Assembly: GCA_016165875.1 (NCBI GenBank)
Contig: JABBOT010000005.1
Coordinates: 22,466,520-22,530,519, forward strand
Origin: Acanthopleura granulata
Taxonomy: Eukaryota > Mollusca > Polyplacophora > Chitonida > Chitonidae
Direction: 5' to 3'
Length of the DNA stretch: 64,000 nt
Shown here: in pieces, positions 48,316 through 58,551 of the stretch
How positions within the stretch are numbered: the first letter of the stretch is position 1
How the letters are laid out: each line of letters begins with the position of its first letter
Program-made: the position numbers and the translations under genes
The notes under the pieces: model-generated
Database searches by the model: none
Told to the model about the DNA's origin: nothing
Seen by the model: the letters and a program-made list of their open reading frames with translations, nothing else

Positions 48316-49006
48316 ACAACTCGTGTCGATGTCTACCAATATTCTATTAACGAAAAACTGGCTGGTCTAAATTAACTGGTGTTTAATCGCTGGCCTTTCT
48401 TCTTCAGTGGCAGGTCTCTGCGCCAAATGGTGTTAATAATCAATGCTACCATAAAACTAATGATAGCCGAAAAATAAAAATCATCCCTTCAACAAGAACA
48501 CAATGCACACACTCTATCATAACAAGCCCATGGCAACTGCGACTCACTGCACTTAAAGAACTTCGATCCGGTGGCAGATTTTTTTCTACCTTTTTTTGCA
48601 CATGTTATGGGTTTTGTTTTACAACACTGACATATGTTGTCAACATTGTATCAGAAGCATCAACAAAAGTGTTACGTAATTGTCATTATATGCGATCTTT
48701 ACGAAGCTTATTCTTGTGAAACGGACACGTGTGTGTCATAAACAATAACGTTTGCAGGAAATGTTGAGCACCGAGTCCCCCCATGTATACCTCGTAGCCA
48801 GAATATATACCGACATATCTCCCAAAAATGAAGAAGACGGAATTAAGTATGAAACTCGATCAAACTTTTTTGTCTTCTGGGAAATGGCAATATGATAGTT
48901 GGTTCATCTTTAAAACTTTCTTTATGAGTGAAAAAAATCACATGAAGTTATAAAATTTGCACACACTGAAAACAGAATGCGACTAAATATGGAGCTTGGC
49001 GGAGTG

Positions 49007-49044
49007 GCATTTTGAGTAATTCTAGACCGGTGACATCTAATAAA
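49007..49044 (+). repeat. Dispersed repeat fragment, copy 2
   Basis: The counterpart of 14294-14330, starting GCATTTTGAGTAATTCTAGA. Confidence 0.5.
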
Positions 49045-49375
49045 TTGCAATTACTAACACTGCATATTTTTTTACCTAATTTCGCACAAGTCATGGAGCA
49101 AGGGTGTGTGTAAGTTAATACTTTTTATTCATTTACATGAACAGTTAGAATGAAACCCTGACTGACAACAGGACGGATTTCATCGGTCACGTGTGACCAT
49201 TTGCCAACAATTACACTATTGTTGCAGCTCTCGTTATGCTCTATATGTATACTGTGGTCTCTCATACATTTGGTTTTTGACTTAAATGAGCTGAAAGTCA
49301 TGGCTTTCCCAAGCGAGCGATTGCAGTGTTCGACTAATAAATAAGGTGTTAGGTTTTGATTCCGAATGACAGTTA

Positions 49376-49510
49376 ATTTATTTGTTTGTTTGCTTATGTG
49401 ATTGTTGATTCACGTATTATATACTCTAGAGTTTTCCACTCCCGTGATGGTGGTCATTTTTCTGGATGAAGGAAAATCAGAGTCAAACCCCGACGTTTGG
49501 TATGTTAAGT
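49376..49510 (-). mobile_element. SINE-like element, family B, second copy
   Basis: A TTTATTTGTTTGTTT tail is followed by GATTGTTGATTCACG, GATGGTGGTCATTTTTCTGG, GGAAAATCAGAGTC and CCCCGACGTTTGG. This is the same order as the element at 32.5-32.7 kb. Confidence 0.6.
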
Positions 49511-52500
49511 TAATAAGGAACTTTCCAGTGTAGTTGAAAATATGTACACTGGTACCAGTCCCACTGAGAGCAGAGGAATCAAAAAATACTCTGAACTAAG
49601 ACCAGGTTTGAAGCTGTTCTTGTTGTGACTCAGGGAATGAAACGCGCATATTAATTATTCGACCACGACTGGCTCCAGAATAAGAGTCAGGCTTCAGATT
49701 TATACGTTGACAATCTTTGAAACCTGCTTGCTTGACACTGCATAAGTGTGTGCTAGAGGACCAAAGCTGATCTGTAAGATACTGCTTTTTGTAAGACTAC
49801 GGTCGGGTATTGAAGCCGGTTAAGGCCATCATTGTACAATCGCACTATCGCTTCATCGCTAGTGATGACTCGATACGATAAGATGATGGCTGTAACCTGT
49901 TTCCATAGTTGGATGTCATCATGTCTAGTGTGTTCGGCATGGCGTTGCAGCGAGGTAGCTTAAGGAGACACCGACCTGATATCACCTAAACTTTCGATCG
50001 TAACACGAAAGTTCCTAATTTTTTAGCAATTACACTTGATTTTCTCCTCGAGTTTCTCAGACAAAAATAAAAGTTGGCAACAAAAGATGTTTGCGTGAGT
50101 AGAGCAACTCATTTTCTTGGCTACCCTGGTTAACAATTACAGCATTTAAATAGATCGTGTGTCTATCAGTAGAGTTCTCCGAAAAACACAATAAACATTC
50201 GGGTTGGCGCCACGTTCAAAACCGTTAAGACGAATATGCGCAACAGATGCGTATATATTGCTGGTGATATACTGACCTTATTTTCTTTGATATGTGAAAG
50301 TTGATAGTTGTCGATGCTTCCAAAGAAACGAAGGAATATATCTATCACTCCCCGAATATGTTTATGCTCATATGCACAGATTACAGTCATGTAGCTGTGA
50401 ACGTCTGCTTTGCATACCATGTATTTCGCAAAGCTATTACAGTGCACAGGGAAGGCACTCCTATGATTAGCTCTTACATCATGCACCGCACTTAAAAGAA
50501 AAGAACACATTTACACAACCTATACCTTAAAGCAAAGAGCTTTACTTATGGTTAAGTAAAAAATCTCAATTTTCTGGCGGAAGTGCTTGTTATTTGAGTA
50601 TTTAATAGTTAAACATCCAAGACTGAGAAGCCTTTTAAGGCTACCATTTTAACAGATTGCTTATGTCATCGTGCTTAGCTTTGTAAAGTAGTTTTCTCTC
50701 TTTGAAGGTAAAAAAAATCATGTAGATAACGTAATGGAGGGCTTCAGTAGGGACCCCAGCTCTAGTTCTGATGATAGTTAATGTAACTTCGGCTTACAAG
50801 GCTACCAGTTTGAATCGCAGAGGAGTGAGGCTGAGAGCAGTAGTTCTATTCTAACTCTAAACAACCAAAGCCATCAAAACACCTGCTTCCACACAATGCT
50901 TGGTGCACATCATGGGCCAAAACGTATGCAATTAATTACTGCATAACGCAAGAACTAGCAAAGCTTAAGCTTACGTCAGACATCGTGTTAACTGTACTAT
51001 TACTGAATTTAAGAATCGAGCGACAATTTTCAATCTTGCCACGGAAGTCTACAAGACAACTCTAGGTATTAAAATAAACTTTTCTACGGAAAGTCAGCAT
51101 TTTAGAGCAGAAGCTGGTTTGAGGTCTGGCTTCAGTATTAGACAAATACGTGATACTTGGACCAAAGGATCAGATTGCTTGTTTGGTGTTTAACGCCATT
51201 TGCAACATGGTGATCCCACTGCCCACATATAGATATGTAATTTCCACACCTGCTATGTCCACAGTTACCAAGTCTTTATTTAAAAAATCAAACATGCTAA
51301 TCGATAAAAGATTAAAAATAAGAACACGCTTATAATGGTGAATCACGTTTCTTGGAGCTTTTATTTCATTTCTCCGAAAAAGAATGAGAAATTATAGTTT
51401 TACTCTTTAACCATGTTCAGGTAAACTGTAGCGACCATCTTCGTGCCATTGTAGCCTTCAATGTGTTTTTCGGTAGCACCACGAGGTTGTCTCCTTGTAG
51501 GCCAGACATATTTCAAGTGCTGCCTCACTAGAACACTATGCTTAAGACACCAGACAAACATGCTGCTCCCAAACACCGTATCGCCACTGTATAGTGCGAG
51601 TTTTTATGTAGTATATTTACTCAGACAACCGAACTACTCGAAAATAACCAATGTTTTATGCACCAAAGACACATAGACATACATACTGATGTGTAGTATA
51701 AGGGATTAATGCTTTAGGCTACAAATGATGAAGCTTCGGCATACACTTGAATTTATAATGTAGTGTTTGTCAGGTCTTGGACAGACATCGTTATACAACG
51801 ATTAGTTGCTGTGAAATAAGCGATATAGGAGTCAAGGATACATCGCCGCAGCCATGTGGCGCGCTGATCTCCGCCGTGATTGCCTTTTCATTACTGCATG
51901 CTCTGCCTTGTTTACCTTGACATACCAACAGACATTCCAAACCGGATTTTGTTGATTTGTCTTAGTAGCATTAATGCCTGATTATTCGGATTTGAACATG
52001 GTTTAATTAAGCTGGTTTGCTTCTGCGCTTTACTCATATATACACCGCATATTTCACAGTTATGGCTATGGTGGCGCAAACAAAATAAATTGCATAACAA
52101 GGTCGCATAAATTAATAAGAGGTCATTATTCATAATTAGGATCTCAGCTCAACATAAGATTTCAGTGCAGATCGACATTCTCGAAAGGAGGCACGATCCA
52201 GTTTTTAAGTACGATTAAGATGTTTATTCCGCATTGCGTTTGAAAGACAAATGTACAGTTGTGCGTCTATAGAAAACCGAAAGCTATTCAAACTCGCATA
52301 GCGATACCCCTCCATCTAGAGCCTCCTCTGTTATAGCTACATTGATTCCATTCAGTCCGACTTGGTAGCTGGAACCTGCAGCCGTACTAGGATGTAATCC
52401 CGCAGTAAATAACGCAGAATTAACGTCACCTGCATGCCAGGTCAACTCGACCCTCACGTAATTCATCCAAGTTTACACGCCAAACACTTCAGTATAATTT

Positions 52501-52747
52501 CATCTGGCGGCCTTCCAGCAGATTAAGCCATGAAGATTTTGCCTTATTATGTTCTGCTGACAAATCTTTAACGAGCTGTTCACGCACGCGCTCTGTTTGG
52601 TCTCAGCCTCCCCCGGGTTAATACATGGCGATCTGTCAACACAGACCCAGTGGCTTAGGACAGACGCTTGTCTACTGCTTATGTCATGAGCACACTACCA
52701 CAGCACCTCTTACAAGACCCGCCTTCATTTTTTTCCTTTTCTTCCAG

Positions 52748-52865
52748 GTCCGGGTCAACTTTATTTTCCCCGTGGCCGACCAATAAAGGAGTGTCAATAT
52801 TTGGCGAGCGGTCTAACGACGTGCTCCAGACTTTGATGGTTTCAATCCTTTTCAGCCAGTTGTAG
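52748..52865 (+). other. Candidate terminal exon (38 codons)
   Basis: TTTTTTCCTTTTCTTCCAG is a strong acceptor shape. With one leading base the frame reads SGSTLFSPWPTNKGVSIFGE and on to TAG at 52863-52865. No family is recognised, and no upstream exon is known. Confidence 0.2.
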
Positions 52866-53258
52866 ACGGGCTTTTATTGTTACCAGAGTTACGTAATGTT
52901 CTTAGTCACGACTGTACATGTAGCATGGATACACAGTTTCATATCTTAACATTGATTCTACATTCTTGGAGGGACGACGTTAGGAGAGGAACGGGGGGGG
53001 GGAGGCGGTGGTGGTGGTGGTAAATATTTGTTGCTCTGCATTACCCATATCAGAAGATAAAAATCTGCAAATGCACTACTTCCTCATCCGATCACCAGCT
53101 ATTCTCAGATAATCACACGAATAGAAAGGTATTAAGACACAATAAAATGTCGCCATCAGTTGTAAGTAATAATGTCTCTGTACAGGCATTTGACAACTTG
53201 CCCTTTCGAATCAACAAACACTGCATATGAGACTTGTTTTAATGCAATCCTTTGTGCA

Positions 53259-54264
53259 AGTCTGACATATCATCAGCTAGTCTGACATATCACCAGCTGG
53301 TATGACATATCAGCTGGTCTGACATATCATCAGCTAGTCTGACATATCACCAGCTGGTATGACATATCAGCTGGTCTGGCATATCACCAGCTGGTTTGAC
53401 ATATCATCAAATGGTCTGACATATCATTTCGTTTGACATATCACCAGGTGGTCTGACATATCATGAGTTGATCTGACATATCATCAACTGGTCTGTCATA
53501 TCACCAGCTGGTCTGACATCTCATCAGCTGGTCTGACATCTCATCAGCTGATCTGTCATATCATCAGCTGGCCTGACATATTATCAGTTGCTCTAACATA
53601 TCACCAGCTGGTCTGACATCTCATCAGCTGGTCTGTCATATCATCAGCTGGTCTGACAAATCATGAGTTGGTCTGACAAATCATGAGTTGGTCTGGCATA
53701 TCACCAACTGGTTTGACATATCATCAAATGGTCTGACATATCATTTCGTTTCACATATTACCAGGTGGTCTGACATATCATGAGTTGATCTGACATATCA
53801 CCAGCTGGTCTGACATCTCATCAGCTGGTCTGTCGTATCACCAGCTGGCCTGACATATTATCAGCTGCTCTGACATATCATCAACTGGTCTGACAAATCA
53901 TGAGTTGGTCTGACGAATCATGAGTTGGTCTGTCATATCACCAGCTGGTCTGATATATCACCGACTGGTCTGACATCTCATCAGGTGGTCTGACATAGCA
54001 TGAGTTGATCTGACATCTCATCAGCTGGTCTGTCATATCACCAGCTGGCCTGTCATATCACCAGCTGGTCTGATATATCACCGACTGGTCTGACATCTCA
54101 TCAGGTGGTCTGACATATCATCACCTGGTCTGTCATATCACCAGCTGGTCTGATATATCACCGACTGGTCTGACATATCATCACCTGGTCTGACATATCA
54201 TCACCTGGTCTGTCATATCATCACCTGGTCTGTCATATCACCAGCTGGTCTGATATATCATCAT
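53259..54264. repeat. 20-bp minisatellite, about 50 copies, with higher-order units
   Basis: This is a continuous tandem array of a 20-bp unit close to GTCTGACATATCATCAGCTG. Most variation lies in the second half: CACCAGCTG, CATGAGTTG, CATCACCTG, CACCGACTG. Many units contain the palindrome CAGCTG. Some units are shortened to 17 bp. Higher-order units are visible: a 57-bp trimer repeated near 53264, a block repeated at a 317-bp offset (53391 and 53708), and a 120-bp hexamer repeated at 53941 and 54061. Units contain TGA in all forward registers, so no long ORF crosses it. There are no spacers, so it is not a CRISPR array. Confidence 0.97.
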
Positions 54265-54526
54265 CCTAATTCCTTAAAGCAACTACATTAGTAATTCATT
54301 GTTCATCAGTTATATCCATGGCTTTGATGTAACCTCATTGATCTACTGGATAATCAATTCCATGCAACTACATCGACGACACACACTTCCGACATTGTGT
54401 CAACAGCCTACCTTTTTACTTTCAGAGCTCTGTTAAACTGTGTGAAGTAAGCGTGTAACAACCTGTACAGATAAGCCTGGTTTATTCTGTCAGTCTGTAC
54501 ATGTTGTTTTCTCTTTTTTTCCCCAG

Positions 54527-54748
54527 TCTGACATTTCGTCAGCCACAATCATGCGTGGTATTTTTGAAACGGTGACGTCTCAGTATAATGTAACAATACA
54601 TACGAGGAAGTTTATAAAAATAAAACACAAACTTTCCAATCCCTTCTGTGGAATTTACACTGACAGATTCCCTTCAAAACCACCTGCCTCCGGCGTGCTG
54701 CATGTATCTTCATACCCCCATTGTTTTACCCATGTTATTTTACCATGA
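54527..54748 (+). other. Candidate terminal exon beside the minisatellite
   Basis: TTCTCTTTTTTTCCCCAG is an excellent acceptor shape. The frame that starts right after it is open for 73 codons to TGA at 54746-54748. The product is polar and basic in its first half and has no recognised domain; codon use is AT-rich like the surroundings. The first 18 bases resemble the 20-bp repeat unit of the array that ends about 260 bp upstream. Confidence 0.2.
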
Positions 54749-55424
54749 TATTCGGCGTGTTGTGGCCTCTATGACAGTCATGTACACAAGTGGTGTGACA
54801 AAGTGCACAGGTGTACCTGTGTACTTGTGAACATGTGTACGGCTGTACAGGTACGCGTAAATACCTCGTGAGCTTGACCATAGCCTGCCTGTCTCATGTG
54901 ACCAAGTCTGTACAAAACATATCTTCCTGCTCACCTTTCTTCGCATTCTTTACACTCCGTTTCACAAGCGTCTGTACAGCAGCGAATTAGGTCACTCAGA
55001 ACTCGCGCATGCCTCCATATTTTTAAGAGTGTAAATGAGGACTGCTGTGGAATGAGAACTATCTGCCTCTCCTCGGAGTGGACAAACTTCGCCTCTTTAC
55101 GGAGGACATGATGGAATGTGGCGAGCAGGGGATATATAGTCACACTAGGTCATTACCCCTGAGACGACAACGTGCTCTGCGCATCACACTGAAGTTCTGA
55201 TCATCTCGGCTTCACAACAAAAAAATAAATGAATAAATAATGGGACAAGAAATGCTATGAAGTCGGTAATGGGAGAGTGTTTTTGCCGTGATATCAAAGC
55301 CAAGCCTGTCGGGGTGTTCAAGCCGCAGCTGAATGTCCGCGATGCATTTAAATACAGAAACTGGTTTCCAACGAAGACTGTCGTGTTGCCCCCAGAAAGG
55401 AAAAAATAGATTTTACAGTAAAAT

Positions 55425-55470
55425 ATAAACAAATACATAAATAAATAAACACGTAAATAAATAAACAAAA
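55425..55470. repeat. TAAA-rich simple repeat
   Basis: ATAAATAAATAAAC repeats twice with small changes. It resembles a SINE tail but no SINE body is recognisable beside it. Confidence 0.7.
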
Positions 55471-55978
55471 GAACTGACCTCCGAGGAGTTTACAGACAAT
55501 ACCGGGCATACTAAGTAAGTTTAGAACCCATACATTTAAATAAATATGGCTACATCATCGCCCTACAAACATAGAATGATTTAAAATTTTAACGCCCATG
55601 TCTCTATATTCACGTACTGGGACAGCAAAATATTACGGGAAGACATCCTTATTAGACAGCGATATACGTTTAAACATCATGCACCTATATACATAGAATC
55701 TGCTCAGACTGCCTCACTGTATATAGCAATTTTATTCGACGCACTGTAATAGTACAGCAAAGTGCCGAGGGTAGAATGAACTGCATTTTGTAAAAATATC
55801 CCATGTGTATTTTACAAAACCTTGCTGTTTAATTGTGAGACGTGTTGACTTAACGCCTTTCAGGAAGTGAAACTAACGCCGTCTTAGGCAACAGTTACTG
55901 AAATGCACACCCAGCACTTGATTCTTATAAGTCTACGTTTGACCCATACAGGTCCATGGGGAATTTTCTGTACATTTA

Positions 55979-55996
55979 TGTGTGTGTGTGTGTGTG
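55979..55996. repeat. TG microsatellite
   Basis: Nine TG units. Confidence 0.9.
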
Positions 55997-56672
55997 AAAA
56001 AGTGACAGGGTTTTTTTCATGATGTTCCCAGACATCAGCCTTGAATGACTCACGCGGTTACATTCCCAGGTAATAATGATACCTGTGTGTTTACGCGGCT
56101 GTCAAACCGATACAAACACTAATGGAGTCTCCATGTTCCTGTCACGTAATTACCTTCCCATGCAGATTGCGAGGCCACACCGTGTGCAAGTGCACTGCGT
56201 TGTTATTGCATGGGGAGGGAAATGGAAGAGCCGCGTCACTGCCAGTCAGTGTGGGAACTGAGTAATGTTTTTTCCGCGTAATTGATTTACGGTTTGGCAA
56301 AGGGCCAAATTTTCTCACGTTTGGTTGGCTTCAGGTCACACACGGCTGATTTCCTCCGTTATCTTGCCCCGAACGAGCCACTTTAACATTTATCCCAACC
56401 TGGTCAGTCACATTCCTGTCGTTACTCATTGCTCATTTCGTTCTGTCCGGCGTAGTCAAATGACCTGTAAACGCCGGTAGTGTTTTGCCTGTAATGACCA
56501 ATTTTTGTCTGCGCCGTATTTAATAAAATCTAGGTCAGGGTGATACAGCCGGAATGTCACATCGGCAAGTTTATATTAAGGTATTTCTCAATGTCTCGTG
56601 AGTTTGTGTACTATGTGTATTTCGCAATACCCTCACATGACATGCTGTGAATTTTTTTCTCTCTCTCTTCAG

Positions 56673-56771
56673 CCGTTTCACACAGACCACATCCGCGTGG
56701 TCTACATGGTCGTCACATTCCTCGCACCATGCCACACTTCAAACTGCCTGGCTGACGGCATCACCTTCTGA
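56673..56771 (+). other. Candidate terminal exon (32 codons to stop)
   Basis: A polypyrimidine tract (ATTTTTTTCTCTCTCTCTTC) ending in AG at 56671-56672 makes a strong 3' splice-site shape. The frame starting at 56673 is open for 32 codons and ends in TGA at 56769-56771. Most of its codons end in C or G, unlike the AT-rich surroundings. The peptide includes IRVVYMVVTFLAPC, a hydrophobic stretch followed by Cys-containing polar residues. I do not recognise the family. A second frame (SRFTQTTSAWS...) is open longer but lacks the third-position bias. No matching upstream donor can be assigned, so this could be chance. Confidence 0.3.
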
Positions 56772-57769
56772 GTCGGGTACCGGGAAGGAGGGTGGGGGCA
56801 CAAGGCTACACGTACACACCCGCCACCCAACGTACACAACACGTCATCACGCAACTGACAACTGCATTTACCTTGCAGACAGACCCGGCTGCTTTAGGGC
56901 GATTAGTCCGGCTTTTGGCAGTTATCGATATGGGATTTCTATGATAACACGCAAGCTTCTATGATCTTTTTGTGTGGTTCATTATAAATAATCCTAAGTA
57001 GCATGTATTTACTAATCGTCAGGTGCATAAATGGTTACTCCCCCCCCAGCTCGCGCCCCCTCTTCCCTTCTCATCGTCAGTTTAATAATGTTAAGAACAA
57101 ATTAAGTATCTGTCACTTGCCCTATGACGTGTGACAAACAAGCAACAAAAAACATTATTCATGAATAAAGAGATAATCAAAACTACTCATACATCAGCGT
57201 CGGCTAAAGAAATTACAGGCCTATTTATATAGCTGCATTATGTATAACGGTCATTCACTCGGGCAGACCTGCCAAGCTGAGAGAAAAGAAGTGATGTGAA
57301 GAGATGTATCCTGAGCATTATATAGCGCTAGTGACCAAGGCTGTGAGGAGTTAATACGAAGACTTGTGAACAAATTCTCGCATCACAGATAAGGGGTTTT
57401 ACTAATCACATCAAATGAATAAGGCGTAAATAAATTCAACCGAATGACAACAACCACAGATAAATCAGATATCAAAAGCCAGATATTGCAATGATTTCAC
57501 AACATTAATTGGCATTCGGACAGCCAGTGAGCAACTGAGATACACATAATTGATTGGCGACAGGGTAAAACCAGTGTATGGTGCACGATTTTGATGGTGA
57601 TTAAAATTGCGCGCTTAGGGCATTCATTGGCTCTTTCCACCCACATTGAAAATGTGATAACTGCCTCTGTTCAGGTGATCTTGTCCTAATTTCTTACTTT
57701 ACATGCTTTGTCGTGGTTCTTTGGTGCTTTATTTAGACGTTGGTTTGAAATCAGTCTACGAATTATTGA

Positions 57770-58005
57770 TTTATTTATTTGTTTGATTGGTGTTTTACGC
57801 CTTACACAAGAATGTTTCACTTCTACGACGGAGGCCAACATTATGGAGGGAAGAAACCGGGCAGAGCCCGGTGGAAACCCACCACCATCCGCAAGTTGCT
57901 GGCAGACCTTCCCACGTACTGGAGCTGGACTTGAACTCACAGCGAGCGCATGTGTCATTACGCTGTACTGCATTTCGCGCAGCCTTGGTCACGGAGGTCC
58001 CTTGC
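57770..58005 (-). mobile_element. SINE family A, near full-length
   Basis: Head, body and tail are present on the minus strand with a deletion between body and B box. AATTATTGA at 57761-57769 and 58006-58014 is a likely 9-bp target-site duplication. The 178-codon ORF crossing it (57708-58244) reads antisense through the element and is not a gene. Confidence 0.9.
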
Positions 58006-58458
58006 AATTATTGACATGCAACATTTGTTGTGGTTGTTTAATACGAATGACTGACGTATATATTGGAAGGTTTAATAACTGCTTTCCAAGAATTCATCTT
58101 GCAGTATTAAGTTCTTCAAACGACCCCACTTTCAAATCATTGGTAAATACCTCACTATACATGGGCCACGTGCTGTATGTGATAATATACCCGCGCACCC
58201 TCACCAAACGCATAAATAATTCAATTATGTGTCTTGTGAATTAACTACAGATAGTCCTGTACGTGCAGGCCCTATAGAGTACCTTTAATTTCTCTTACAA
58301 GTAAAATATTAATGCCGTATTAGTGAGAGAGGGTAAATAGTATTTCCGCTATATATTATACACAATACTTGTTTAGTATGATGGGTTGAGCGGGGCACCA
58401 CTTATATACAATATATCATCGATTCAGAAATAAGACATTTCTCTTCCATCCACGTCAA

Positions 58459-58460
<2 letters not shown>

Positions 58461-58548
<88 letters not shown>
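58461..58548. repeat. AT dinucleotide microsatellite, 44 units
   Basis: An uninterrupted 88-bp AT run, the longest in the window. It produces a tyrosine-isoleucine ORF that has no meaning. Confidence 0.97.

Positions 58549-58551
<3 letters not shown>

Larger units (their letters stand above)
48342..52747. other. No gene seen
   Basis: Unique AT-rich DNA apart from the dispersed fragment at 49007 and the family B element at 49376. The 114-codon minus ORF at 50166-50510 has an opposite-strand ORF across it and no recognised motif. Confidence 0.5.
54749..56672. other. No gene seen
   Basis: Contains the TAAA tract and TG microsatellite listed separately. Short ORFs on both strands near 54740-55143 carry no domain. 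Confidence 0.5.

Noticed and set aside
53259..54264. Possible CRISPR array
   Set aside because: Units abut without spacers, the unit is 20 bp and variable, and the DNA is eukaryotic.
57708..58244. 178-codon plus-strand ORF, the longest in the window
   Set aside because: It reads antisense through a SINE from about 57770 to 58005; the rest has no domain.
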